Positions 43,840-52,694 of a DNA stretch of 64,000 bases are shown piece by piece. Under the pieces are notes generated by a model. It was not told the DNA's origin. It did not search any database and saw only the letters and a list, made by a program, of their open reading frames with translations. Source of the DNA: SFDP01 sp051653625 (GTDB lineage: Bacteria; Bacillota; Clostridia; Lachnospirales; Lachnospiraceae); NCBI GenBank assembly GCA_051653625.1, contig JBOFWM010000063.1:44004-108003 (forward strand), read 5' to 3'. Each line of letters starts with the position of its first letter. Position 1 is the stretch's first letter. The position numbers and the translations under genes were made by a program.

Positions 43840-45945
43840 ATGTTGATAAAAATAGATGGGAAAGAAATTCAAGTTAAGGAGAATGAAACCATTTTAAATG
43901 CTGCTTTAAATGCAGGGATATATATACCACATTTGTGTAGTCATCCAAATTTAGAAGCAAAAGGTGGATGTAAATTATGTTCTGTAGAAATAGAGGGTGT
44001 AGAAGAAGCAGTATGTGCTTGTATGGTCAAAGCAGAAGAAGGAATGAATATTCGTATTTATGGTGAAAAAGCAGACTTAATTAGAAAAACTTCTATGGAA
44101 TTAATTCTTGCAACTCATCCTGCGGATTGTACCGGATGTCCTAAATATGGGAGTTGTGAGTTACAATCTATGTATCAATACCTAGGTGTTAGTGCAGAGC
44201 GTTGGAGAAAGAAATCAAGAACAGTTGAAAATGATTCAAGCAATCCATTGATTCAACATTTATTTACTAGATGCATTCGTTGTGGACGATGCATACGTGC
44301 ATGTAGAGATTTGCGTGGAGTAGAAGTTTTAGATTACATAAATACAAAAGAAGGTGTTCATGCTGGTATTCCAGAAGGAAAAAGCTTAAAAGAAGCAGGA
44401 TGTAAATTCTGTGGTGCTTGTATTGAAGTATGTCCTACAGGAGCTATTATGGACGCAAGAGAAGCAGGGGAAGAAGAAGTAAACTATTTAGAAGCAGTAG
44501 TTCCTTGTAGTACAAATTGTCCAGCAAATATTGATATTCCAAGATTTGTTCGTTATATCAAGCAAGAAGAATTTGAAAAAGCAACTGCAGTAATACGAGA
44601 AAAAGTTCCTTTTCCTGAAATTCTTGGAAGTATTTGTGATCATGCTTGTGAAAAAGCATGTAAAAGAAATGCTTTTGAAAATCCTATTTCTATATGTAAA
44701 TTGAAAAAAGCAGCTTCTGTCTACAGTGATGATGCATGGAAGAAGAATCGAATGCAAAATCCAGCAACTGGTAAAAAGGTTGCAATTGTAGGTGCAGGAC
44801 CAGCAGGGCTTACAGCTGCTTATTATTTAAGACTAAAAGGACATGATGTTACTGTCTTTGAAGAAAAAGAAGTGGCGGGTGGACAATGTAGATATGGAAT
44901 TCCTGAATATAGACTTCCAAGAGATACAATACAAAGAGAAGTGGATGATATTTTAGAAGTGGGAGTTGTTTTAAATACTGGAAGAAAAATAGAGTCTGTA
45001 AAAGAGTTGCAGGAACAAGGATATGAAAGCATATTACTTGCTACTGGGACACATGAAGGGGTTAAATTAAATATTCCAGGTAGTGAATTAGAAAATGTAT
45101 ATTTAAACACAAAATTCTTAGAAAGTGTGCGTAGTGACAAACCACTTCCTGTTGGAGAAAGAGTAATTATATTAGGTGGTGGAAATGTAGCATATGATTG
45201 TGCAAGAACGGCCATTCGTTTGGGTGCAAAAGAAGTTCATATTGCATGTTTAGAATCGCTAGAAAAGATGACTGCATCTATAGAGGAACGTGTTGAGGGA
45301 GAACAAGAAGGAATTATACTTCATGATGGAACTTCGTTTTTAAGAATTATTGGCGAAAAACAAGTAGAAGGAATAGAACTACAAAAAGTTGAAAAATTCT
45401 ACTTTGACGAGGAGAGAAAAGCAGTTCTCGAATTGAAAGAAGGTTCTGAGGAAGTAATTTCTGTTGATACTGTTATTTTTGCAGTAGGTCAAAAACCAAA
45501 AGAGGTAGATGGATTCGGGGTAGAATTACTTCGTAATGCTTATATAAAAGTAAATCAAAATGCAGAAACTTCACTTTCGGGAGTATTTGCTTGTGGAGAT
45601 GTAGTGACAGGAACAAAATCTGTTATATCAGCTATTGCGGAAGGTAGAAAATCGGCACAGGAAATAGATCGATATTTAGGTGGAAATGGAAATATTACTG
45701 AAATATTAATAGAAAAAGAACCAGTAGAAACTTGCATTGGAAGAACAAAAGATTTCACAGAATTAAAAAGACAATGTCCAGAACTTATAGATGCTCATAT
45801 AAGAAAAGACTGTTTTGTAGAAATAGAAAAAACTTTTGATAAAGAATTAGCAAAATATGAAGCATCTCGTTGTTTGCAATGTGATTTAAGATTGACTTTG
45901 GAAAAACCAAAATTATGGAATGAATATAGTGAGGAGACTCAATGA
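43840..45945 (+). CDS. Fe-S flavoprotein: NuoG/HydA-like N-terminus fused to GltD-like oxidoreductase
   Basis: 701 residues. Order: plant-type [2Fe-2S] domain (about 1-78, CSHPNLEAKGGCKLC and CAC), His-Cys3 [4Fe-4S] site (about 89-110, HPADCTGCPKYGSCEL), two [4Fe-4S] ferredoxin motifs (about 147-208, CIRCGRCIRAC and CKFCGACIEVCPTG), a GltD-type Fe-S region (about 222-290, CSTNCPANIDIPRF), then FAD (GAGPAGLTAAYY near 315) and NAD(P)H (LGGGNVAYDCAR near 446) domains. It should take electrons from NAD(P)H and pass them through Fe-S centres. It probably feeds the FAD oxidoreductase encoded 22 bases upstream. The next gene overlaps its stop codon. Confidence 0.85.
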   Translation: MLIKIDGKEIQVKENETILNAALNAGIYIPHLCSHPNLEAKGGCKLCSVEIEGVEEAVCACMVKAEEGMNIRIYGEKADLIRKTSMELILATHPADCTGCPKYGSCELQSMYQYLGVSAERWRKKSRTVENDSSNPLIQHLFTRCIRCGRCIRACRDLRGVEVLDYINTKEGVHAGIPEGKSLKEAGCKFCGACIEVCPTGAIMDAREAGEEEVNYLEAVVPCSTNCPANIDIPRFVRYIKQEEFEKATAVIREKVPFPEILGSICDHACEKACKRNAFENPISICKLKKAASVYSDDAWKKNRMQNPATGKKVAIVGAGPAGLTAAYYLRLKGHDVTVFEEKEVAGGQCRYGIPEYRLPRDTIQREVDDILEVGVVLNTGRKIESVKELQEQGYESILLATGTHEGVKLNIPGSELENVYLNTKFLESVRSDKPLPVGERVIILGGGNVAYDCARTAIRLGAKEVHIACLESLEKMTASIEERVEGEQEGIILHDGTSFLRIIGEKQVEGIELQKVEKFYFDEERKAVLELKEGSEEVISVDTVIFAVGQKPKEVDGFGVELLRNAYIKVNQNAETSLSGVFACGDVVTGTKSVISAIAEGRKSAQEIDRYLGGNGNITEILIEKEPVETCIGRTKDFTELKRQCPELIDAHIRKDCFVEIEKTFDKELAKYEASRCLQCDLRLTLEKPKLWNEYSEETQ

Positions 45946-46508
45946 TGGAAAAATTGAAAAACAAACAAGAGACTCAATGTGTTGTTGATTTATTGCTCCA
46001 ATCTATACAAGAATGTGAATGTAACACCTGTGGTAAATGTGTGTATGGTTATGAAGGGGTTACGCAACTTAGATTGATTCTTCATGATATTACTCAAAAA
46101 AAGGGAAAAAGTTCAGATATAGCATTAGTATATCAATTGGCAGATCTTATGAGAACACAATCAATTTGTGAAATCGGCACAGATCTTGCTAGTGAAATAT
46201 TATATGTTCAAAAAAATTTTGGAGAAGAATTTGAACAACATATTTCAAAAAAAGTATGTAATGCAGGTGTATGCAGTGGGTATGTTACGTATCATATATT
46301 ACCAGACAAATGTGTTGGATGTAATGAATGTGTAGATGCATGTGAAGATGATGCAATATTAGGAAAAAATAAGTTTATTCATGTGATTGAACAAGATGAA
46401 TGTAGTCAATGTGGAAAATGTGTCGAAGCATGTGAATATGATGCAATTGTAAAAGCGGGAAGAGAAAAACCAAGATGTCCGAAAAAGCCAATTCCATGCA
46501 AGCGATAA
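45942..46508 (+). CDS. Ferredoxin-like subunit with NuoF C-terminal type domain
   Basis: 188 residues, starting within ATGATGG that overlaps the previous stop. The N-terminal part (about 20-80, CECNTCGKCVYGYEGVTQL) resembles the NADH-dehydrogenase 4Fe-4S domain found at the end of NuoF/HydB. The C-terminal part has two [4Fe-4S] motifs (CVGCNECVDAC near 125 and CSQCGKCVEAC near 155). There is no flavin or NADH domain of its own. Likely an electron-transfer subunit of a complex with the two upstream proteins. Confidence 0.78.
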   Translation: MMEKLKNKQETQCVVDLLLQSIQECECNTCGKCVYGYEGVTQLRLILHDITQKKGKSSDIALVYQLADLMRTQSICEIGTDLASEILYVQKNFGEEFEQHISKKVCNAGVCSGYVTYHILPDKCVGCNECVDACEDDAILGKNKFIHVIEQDECSQCGKCVEACEYDAIVKAGREKPRCPKKPIPCKR

Positions 46509-46561
46509 TAAAGTAGACTTTCTACAATAAAATAAAGAGAAGAAGTTGGGGGTTAAGTGAT

Positions 46562-47359
46562 ATGGTAACATTAACAGAATATGAACGTACATTGCCTTAT
46601 GTAAAATATTTTGAACAAGAATTGGCAGAAATACCAAAAGAAAAAATGGAAATTGCACAAGGTGCTGCTGCACCAGCAACTCAAGGGCTTCAATTAGAAG
46701 ATAGAAATAAGTTTTTAAGCGGAACAGATGAAGGAATTCAAAGTGGATTTTGTGTATTAGAAAATGGATTGGGCTTTGTTGCGAATACAACATTTATGCC
46801 AAATGTAACAGTAGAAATGTGTGACTGGTGGTTTGGTTGGCATAGTGTTGGAAGCGATTTAAGATATAAACTTTGGGATAAAGAAGATCATTATCAAGCA
46901 AGAGCAGATCAACCGGAATATGTATTAAATCCAGAAGTACCAAATCATCAAAAAACATGGGGAATGGTACATCATATTATTGAAGATATTGGAAAAGGAC
47001 CAGAAGAATTAAAATTATGTTTTAAAAATCCAGAAGAGTTTGGTTATGATGGATCTCTAATTGGCACTAAAAAATGTGAATCATTAGTGTGTGCAGTTGG
47101 AATTGGCGATACACCAGCATTTATGACACATAAATTTTATTCTGTAGATGGCGGAGTTATGTTCGAATCAAGATTTTGGATGGGTGTAGGATATAAAGAT
47201 GGAGAGTTGATAAAGATTATACCAGATGGAATTATGGTTCCAGAGATTGGGCCAAGAATGTTATTTAGTCATAATATTAAAGAGTACACTAATTTAGCTG
47301 CGATATTACCGCACATATATGAAGAGCAAAAAGATAATTGGACGGATGATAGAGAATAA
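46562..47359 (+). CDS. PhlG-type C-C hydrolase (phloretin/diacetylphloroglucinol hydrolase family)
   Basis: 265 residues resembling the DAPG hydrolase (PhlG) family, which also includes phloretin hydrolase of gut Eubacterium. Visible marks are FMPNVTVEMCDWWFGWH, LRYKLWDKEDH and the C-terminal HxxxE (SHNIKEY), the kind of pair that binds the metal in PhlG. These enzymes cleave the C-C bond between a phloroglucinol ring and an acyl group. Here it precedes a complete phloroglucinol pathway, so release of phloroglucinol from an acylphloroglucinol (phloretin is the best guess) fits well. Confidence 0.8.
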   Translation: MVTLTEYERTLPYVKYFEQELAEIPKEKMEIAQGAAAPATQGLQLEDRNKFLSGTDEGIQSGFCVLENGLGFVANTTFMPNVTVEMCDWWFGWHSVGSDLRYKLWDKEDHYQARADQPEYVLNPEVPNHQKTWGMVHHIIEDIGKGPEELKLCFKNPEEFGYDGSLIGTKKCESLVCAVGIGDTPAFMTHKFYSVDGGVMFESRFWMGVGYKDGELIKIIPDGIMVPEIGPRMLFSHNIKEYTNLAAILPHIYEEQKDNWTDDRE

Positions 47360-47380
47360 TTTAAAAGGATGGTCGAAAAT

Positions 47381-48325
47381 ATGATTCAAAATATCGCTGT
47401 GATTGGAGCAGGAACCATGGGGCATGCTATAGCCGGTTGCTTTGCATTATATGGCTATGATGTGAAAATATATGAAAGTTTTGAAGAAATTAGAAATACA
47501 TGTTTAGGGAAAATAAAAAAACAATATGAATTTCTATGTGAAGAAGGTGTTATTGACAACAAAAAAATTGAGGAATCTTTAAAGAGGTTACAAGTTTTTG
47601 AAGACCTTAAAACTGCAGTTGAAAGTGCTGATTACATAATAGAAGCAATTCCTGAAGTAAAAGATTTAAAGCAAGACTTGTTTAAAAAGTTATTTGAATA
47701 TTGTAAGCAAGATGCCATTATTGCAAGTAATACTTCAAGCATTTCTTTTAAAGATTTAACAGAACAAATGAAGGAAGAAGAAAAAGCTAGAGTAATGGTT
47801 TGTCATTGGTATAATCCAGCGCATTTGATTCCACTTGTTGAATTATCATGTTTTGGAAATATGCCAGAGGAAAAATATGAAGAAGTAGAAAAATTATATC
47901 ATTCTATTGAAAAGAGACCAGCAAAAGTATTGAAAGACATACCAGGATTGTTAGCAAACAGAATTCAACAAGGAATTGCAAGAGAAGTATTTTCTTTAAT
48001 GGAAATGGGTGCAGCAGATGCAAAAGATATTGATACTGCATTAAAGTATGGACCAGCGTTTCGATATGCTACAACAGGTCAGTTAGAAGTAGCTGATTTT
48101 GGTGGTTTAGATATATGGTGTACAGTAGGGGATAATTTATTAGCGGTTATGGATGCTTCTTTACATGCTAGTGATATGCTTAGAGAAAAAGTAAAAGAGG
48201 GCAAACTAGGGTTTAAAACAGGAGAAGGATTTTATTCATACAAAGAAGAAGAAAAAGAAATCATTCAGAAGCAATTTAATAAACGTTTATTAAGTCAGCT
48301 TCAAGTAAGCAAAAAATATGAATAG
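47381..48325 (+). CDS. 3-hydroxyacyl dehydrogenase family, probable 3-hydroxy-5-oxohexanoate dehydrogenase
   Basis: 314 residues with the NAD-binding motif IGAGTMGHAIAG, the YIIEAIPE segment, the active-site region SNTSSISF and HWYNPAHLIPLVEL, followed by the C-terminal helical domain. It belongs with 3-hydroxybutyryl-CoA dehydrogenases. In the phloroglucinol route a member of this family oxidises 3-hydroxy-5-oxohexanoate to triacetate (3,5-dioxohexanoate), and its genomic partners here support that. The upstream ATG 47369 overlaps the Shine-Dalgarno; 47381 is preferred. Confidence 0.82.
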   Translation: MIQNIAVIGAGTMGHAIAGCFALYGYDVKIYESFEEIRNTCLGKIKKQYEFLCEEGVIDNKKIEESLKRLQVFEDLKTAVESADYIIEAIPEVKDLKQDLFKKLFEYCKQDAIIASNTSSISFKDLTEQMKEEEKARVMVCHWYNPAHLIPLVELSCFGNMPEEKYEEVEKLYHSIEKRPAKVLKDIPGLLANRIQQGIAREVFSLMEMGAADAKDIDTALKYGPAFRYATTGQLEVADFGGLDIWCTVGDNLLAVMDASLHASDMLREKVKEGKLGFKTGEGFYSYKEEEKEIIQKQFNKRLLSQLQVSKKYE

Positions 48326-48337
48326 GAGAGTGAATTT

Positions 48338-48685
48338 ATGGTAAAACGCACATTAGAAGAACTTAAAGCATATGATGCACCGGGGCATTTTGGAATGACA
48401 GCTATGAGAATTCATGGAAAAGAAGAAACAGGAGCAGAACAATTTTGGGTAGGATTATCAACATTTCTTCCTGGAGGAGGAGCAGAATATGCTTATGAAG
48501 ATAATCCATTAGAAAAAGTATATTATGTATTAGAAGGTGAGATGACAGTAACGGACAAAGAAGGAAATAAATATGTCATTCATAAAAATGAAAGTCTTTC
48601 TTTTGCACCTAATGAAGGACGTCACTTAATTAATGAATCTAATTATCCAGCAACTATGTTGGTAATTATAAATTATCCAAAGTAG
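48338..48685 (+). CDS. Small cupin-domain protein
   Basis: 115 residues with one cupin barrel. The second cupin motif is present (PNEGRHLINE), but the first reads GGGAEYAYEDNPLEKVYYVLEGEM, in which the usual HxH metal ligands are replaced. Metal binding is therefore doubtful. It sits between the dehydrogenase and reductase genes of the phloroglucinol pathway with short gaps. A role as tautomerase, ligand sensor or accessory hydrolase is possible; nothing in the sequence decides this. Confidence 0.7.
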   Translation: MVKRTLEELKAYDAPGHFGMTAMRIHGKEETGAEQFWVGLSTFLPGGGAEYAYEDNPLEKVYYVLEGEMTVTDKEGNKYVIHKNESLSFAPNEGRHLINESNYPATMLVIINYPK

Positions 48686-48699
48686 GAGGGAGTAGTACG

Positions 48700-49488
48700 A
48701 TGGTAAACAAAGAGTTTATGAGTGATTTATTTGATGTTAAAGGAAAAGTAGCTCTAGTGACAGGAGCAACTGGCGCGTTAGGAAGTGCAGTATGTAAGGG
48801 ATACGGACTTGCAGGCATGAAAGTTATGGTTACAGGGCGTAAAGAAGATACTTGTAAAAAATTATGTGATGAATTAGAAGCTGAGGGGATTGAATGTGGA
48901 TATTCTACAGGAGATCCAGCGGTAGAAGCTGATGTTGTTAAAATTGTAAATGATACAATTGCAAAATTTGGAGAAATTAATGTATTAGTAACAGCAGCAG
49001 GATATAACAAACCAGAACCAATTATTGAACAAAACTTAGAAACTTGGAAACAAATTATGGATTCAGATGTACAAGGAACTTGGTTGTTTTGTAAATATGT
49101 TGGTGCACAAATGGTGGAGCAAAATAAAGGTGGAAAAGTTATTCTAGTGTCATCAGCTAGATCAAAAATGGGTATGGCGAATTATACAGGATATTGCACA
49201 GCAAAAGGTGGTATTGATTTAATGGCACAATCACTTGCATGTGAATGGACTGCAAAATATAAAATTAATGTTAATACAATTAATCCAACTGTATTTCGTT
49301 CAGATTTAACAGAATGGATGTTTGATCCAGAAAGTGCAGTATATCAAAACTTTTTAAAACGATTGCCAGTAGGAAGATTAGGGGAGCCAGAAGATTTCGT
49401 TGGACCATGTTTATTCTTAGCATCAAAGGCATCAGATTTTATGACAGGAGCAAATGTAGCTACCGATGGTGGTTATTGGGCAAATTAA
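48700..49488 (+). CDS. Short-chain dehydrogenase, probable phloroglucinol reductase
   Basis: 262 residues of the SDR family: cofactor motif TGATGALGS near 20, NVLVTAAGYN in place of the NNAG strand, and the catalytic YxxxK (YCTAK) with a preceding Ser (SSAR). The end GANVATDGGYWAN is typical. Phloroglucinol reductase of anaerobes is an NADPH-dependent SDR that makes dihydrophloroglucinol; the next two genes encode the following steps, so this assignment rests on context plus family. Confidence 0.82.
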   Translation: MVNKEFMSDLFDVKGKVALVTGATGALGSAVCKGYGLAGMKVMVTGRKEDTCKKLCDELEAEGIECGYSTGDPAVEADVVKIVNDTIAKFGEINVLVTAAGYNKPEPIIEQNLETWKQIMDSDVQGTWLFCKYVGAQMVEQNKGGKVILVSSARSKMGMANYTGYCTAKGGIDLMAQSLACEWTAKYKINVNTINPTVFRSDLTEWMFDPESAVYQNFLKRLPVGRLGEPEDFVGPCLFLASKASDFMTGANVATDGGYWAN

Positions 49489-49522
49489 TAATTAGAAATT
49501 TAACTTTAGGAGGATTTAAAAA

Positions 49523-50458
49523 ATGGGAAAAAAAGTATTCGTTGATTTAACACATCCGTTCAGTGCGGACATTCCACGTTGGCCTTATTTTGATAAGCCA
49601 GTAATTGATAGTAAACATGGATTAGCAAAAGGTGGCGTATTAACACAATATGTTGGATGTACTATGCATACAGGAACACATTGTGATGCACCAAGACACG
49701 TAATGGAAAAAGAATTTGATGGAAAAAGAGCTCGTTATACACATCAAATGGCAGTTGATGCATATACAGGTGATGCAGTATGTCTAGAAATCGAAGTTGA
49801 AAAATGGGGATTAATTACAGACAAACATTTAGAAGATGCATGTAAACGCGCAAATATTAAACCAGAAGAATTAGAAGGTATGATTGTTTGTTTAAATACA
49901 GGAATGCATCGTGAATTTGATGATAGTAAAGACTATTATCACTATTCTTGTGGAACAGGAATTGATGCAGGAAAATGGTTTGTAAAACATAAAGTAAAAT
50001 GTGTTGCAATGGATATGCAAGCATTAGATCATCCTTTACATACAGCTATGGGTAATAATGGTATGACAAGAATGAACCTTTTAGGTGCATCTGGAAAAAC
50101 AATTGTTGAAGAATATATTGAACAATTTGGTGAAGAAGCATATGCAGAATTTGATAAAGAAGTATATATCAAAGTTCATGGAAAAGAAGCTTATGACAAA
50201 AAATTTGGTGAGTTAGAAGCAATTGGATGTTGGGGTACATGGGAACCTTGCCATAAAGAGCTTTTAGGACATGGAATTGTTGGCGTAGAAAACTTAGGAG
50301 GAGATTTAGATAAAGTTTCAGGAAAACGTTTTAGATTTTATTGTTTCCCACTTCGTTGGTATTTAGGAGATGGATCAATGGCACGTTGTGTTGCAGAAAT
50401 TGATGAAGATGATATGAATGATGTTCCAGATAGAACATATACATACGGAGGATTTTAA
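49523..50458 (+). CDS. Cyclase-family hydrolase, probable dihydrophloroglucinol cyclohydrolase
   Basis: 311 residues with the metal-binding cyclase (kynurenine formamidase-like) motif HTGTHCDAPRH near residue 50 and the DMQALDHPLH segment. Cyclase-family proteins open activated rings; in the phloroglucinol route one hydrolyses dihydrophloroglucinol to 3-hydroxy-5-oxohexanoate. It is about 60-90 residues longer than typical formamidases. It lies between the SDR and BKACE genes with only 2 bases to the latter. Confidence 0.85.
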   Translation: MGKKVFVDLTHPFSADIPRWPYFDKPVIDSKHGLAKGGVLTQYVGCTMHTGTHCDAPRHVMEKEFDGKRARYTHQMAVDAYTGDAVCLEIEVEKWGLITDKHLEDACKRANIKPEELEGMIVCLNTGMHREFDDSKDYYHYSCGTGIDAGKWFVKHKVKCVAMDMQALDHPLHTAMGNNGMTRMNLLGASGKTIVEEYIEQFGEEAYAEFDKEVYIKVHGKEAYDKKFGELEAIGCWGTWEPCHKELLGHGIVGVENLGGDLDKVSGKRFRFYCFPLRWYLGDGSMARCVAEIDEDDMNDVPDRTYTYGGF

Positions 50459-50460
50459 GA

Positions 50461-51294
50461 ATGGGAGATTTAAGTAATAAGGTTATCTTAACTGTTGCAA
50501 CTACAGGTGCTTGGCCAACAAAAGAAATCACACCTTATGTACCAATTACTCCTAGTGAAATTGCAAATGATGTATATGATTGCTGGAAAGCAGGTGCGTC
50601 TGTTGCTCATATTCATGTAAGAGATGATGAAGCAAAAGCATCTATGGATTTTAATAAGTTCGAAGAAACTGTGAATTTAATTCGTGCAAAAAAAGATTGT
50701 GATGTTGTAATTAATCTTACAACTTCAGGTGGAATTGGATTAGATGATGAAGTTCGAATGAAACCATTTGTTGAGTTAAAACCAGAATTAGCTTCATATG
50801 ATTGTGGCTCAATGAATTGGCAAAATAATTGTGTATTTGAAAATAGTCCAGCTTTTCTTGAAAAACTAGGAAAGAGAATGCAAGAAGTAGGGGTTAAACC
50901 TGAAATTGAAATTTTTGATGTTGGAATGATTTATAATGCATTATATTACTTGAAACAAGGAGTTTTAAAAGCTCCTCTACATTTTCAATTTGTTCTTGGT
51001 GCAGCTGGTGGTATGCCTGCAACTGTTGAAAACTTAGTATATTTGAAAAATCTTCTACCAGAAGGATGTACATGGAGTGCATTAGGAATTGGAAAAGGAC
51101 ATATTCCAATTATGTATGCAGCACTTGCATTAGGTGGTAATATTCGAGTTGGATTAGAGGACAATATCATGTATAATAAGGGAGAATTAGCTACAAGCAA
51201 TGCACAACTTGTAGCACGTGCAAAACGCGTAATAGAGGAATTTGGTAAGGAAGTTGCGACACCAGAAGAAGCACGTAAAATATTAAGTCTTTAA
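50461..51294 (+). CDS. BKACE (DUF849) enzyme, probable triacetate-cleaving
   Basis: 277 residues of the beta-keto acid cleavage enzyme family: metal-binding HIHVRDDEAKAS, LTTSGGIG, and the C-terminal GIGKGHIP and GGNIRVGLEDN motifs. BKACE enzymes condense a 3-keto acid with acetyl-CoA and cleave it to acetoacetate and a new acyl-CoA. With triacetate this gives acetoacetate and acetoacetyl-CoA, completing phloroglucinol breakdown. It starts 2 bases after the cyclase gene. Confidence 0.87.
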   Translation: MGDLSNKVILTVATTGAWPTKEITPYVPITPSEIANDVYDCWKAGASVAHIHVRDDEAKASMDFNKFEETVNLIRAKKDCDVVINLTTSGGIGLDDEVRMKPFVELKPELASYDCGSMNWQNNCVFENSPAFLEKLGKRMQEVGVKPEIEIFDVGMIYNALYYLKQGVLKAPLHFQFVLGAAGGMPATVENLVYLKNLLPEGCTWSALGIGKGHIPIMYAALALGGNIRVGLEDNIMYNKGELATSNAQLVARAKRVIEEFGKEVATPEEARKILSL

Positions 51295-51327
51295 TCGATA
51301 AGAGAAGGTATAGGAGGAAGTGAATGT

Positions 51328-51987
51328 ATGAAACAAGTTACTGCAACAGAGGCGGTTCAATCTATCAATGATGGGGCAGTTTTAATGATAGGTGGATTTA
51401 TGTCAAATGGCACTCCAGAGATACTAATTGACGCCATTCTTCAAAAAGGTGTAACGAATCTTACTGTAATTGCAAATGATGGAGGAATTCCTGACACAGG
51501 AATAGGTCGTTTAATTAAAAAAGGTGTGGTGAGCAAATTAATTGCTTCGCACATTGGATTAAATCCTCTAGTTGCAGAACTGATGAATGCAGGAAAACTA
51601 GAGGTCCAACTTGTTCCACAAGGAACATTAGTAGAGAGAATAAGAGCAGGAGGTGCCGGATTAGGTGGGGTATTAACTCAAACAGGTCTTGGAACGGAAG
51701 TTCAAGAGGGGAAAAGAACGATTATCGTAAATGAGACTGAGTATCTTTTAGAAGAACCACTTAAAGCAGATGTTGCATTGATTCGAGCATCTATTGCAGA
51801 TGAGAAGGGAAATCTTTACTATAAAGCGACCACACGTAATTTTAATCCAGTCATGGCAACGGCAGCTGAACTTGTAATTGCAGCAGCAGAAGAAATTGTT
51901 AAAGTTGGAGAAATACAGGCGGAAATGGTAGCAACACCAGGAATATTTGTGGATTATCTAGTGGGAGGAGAACCATATGTCTCTTAA
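51328..51987 (+). CDS. CoA-transferase subunit A (acetoacetate type)
   Basis: 219 residues of family I CoA-transferase alpha subunits (AtoD-like), with MIGGFMSNGTPEILIDAI and the GTLVERIRAGGAGLGG motif. It overlaps the beta subunit gene by 11 bases. In this cluster it should activate acetoacetate released by BKACE to acetoacetyl-CoA for butyrate or acetyl-CoA formation; other short acids cannot be excluded. Confidence 0.9.
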   Translation: MKQVTATEAVQSINDGAVLMIGGFMSNGTPEILIDAILQKGVTNLTVIANDGGIPDTGIGRLIKKGVVSKLIASHIGLNPLVAELMNAGKLEVQLVPQGTLVERIRAGGAGLGGVLTQTGLGTEVQEGKRTIIVNETEYLLEEPLKADVALIRASIADEKGNLYYKATTRNFNPVMATAAELVIAAAEEIVKVGEIQAEMVATPGIFVDYLVGGEPYVS

Positions 51988-52624
51988 AGAAAAAATAGCA
52001 ATGAGGGTAGCAAAAGAACTAAAAGATGGGGACGTTGTAAATTTAGGAATAGGATTACCAACAGCGGTAGCAAGTTATGTACCAAATGAAATTCATATCC
52101 ATTTACAATCAGAGAACGGAATATTAGGTATGGGTTATACAGCGAACGCAGTAGGCGATGATTTAAATATCGTAAATGCAGGAGGTGTTCCTGTATCGGT
52201 AGAACCAGGTGCAGTATATTTTGATAGTTCAGTTTCCTTTGGAATTATAAGAGGAGGACACGTTGATATAACTGTATTAGGAGCACTACAGGTAGATGGA
52301 GCAGGCTGTTTAGCTAGTCATAAAATACCAGGAAAAATGGTGCCTGGTATGGGTGGAGCAATGGATTTGGTAACAGGTTCAAAAAAAGTAATTGTAGCCA
52401 TGACTCATACAGCAAAAGATGGAAGTCCAAAAATACTTCATAATATCACATTACCAGCAACAGCAGTGTCAAAGGTAAATCAAATTATTACAGAATTAGC
52501 AGTGATTGAAGTAACAAAAGAAGGACTGATATTAAAAGAAGTAGCAGAAGAAAGTAGTGTAGAAGAAGTAATTGAAAAAACAGAGGCCACACTTATTTTA
52601 GCTGAACATATTGGAAAATTTTAA
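51977..52624 (+). CDS. CoA-transferase subunit B (acetoacetate type)
   Basis: 215 residues of the beta subunit (AtoA-like) with the catalytic Glu in SENGILGMG and the following GAVYFDSSVSFGIIRGGH segment. It completes the enzyme with the overlapping upstream gene and ends the main catabolic run; a strong terminator follows 3 bases later. Confidence 0.92.
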   Translation: MSLKEKIAMRVAKELKDGDVVNLGIGLPTAVASYVPNEIHIHLQSENGILGMGYTANAVGDDLNIVNAGGVPVSVEPGAVYFDSSVSFGIIRGGHVDITVLGALQVDGAGCLASHKIPGKMVPGMGGAMDLVTGSKKVIVAMTHTAKDGSPKILHNITLPATAVSKVNQIITELAVIEVTKEGLILKEVAEESSVEEVIEKTEATLILAEHIGKF

Positions 52625-52626
52625 AG

Positions 52627-52664
52627 AAAAAAGGAAACGAGTATTTTACTTCGTTTCCTTTTTT
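52627..52664 (+). terminator. Strong intrinsic terminator
   Basis: AAAAAAGGAAACGA pairs with TCGTTTCCTTTTTT (14-bp perfect stem, 10-base loop). It separates the CoA-transferase genes from the AEC permease gene. Confidence 0.92.
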
Positions 52665-52694
52665 AAGTAAAGGAAAGGATATTTAGAAGTAGTT

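Noticed and set aside
48338..48685. Cupin as a chalcone isomerase for the flavonoid route
   Set aside because: The known gut bacterial chalcone isomerase is about 280 residues and of a different fold; nothing in this 115-aa cupin resembles it.
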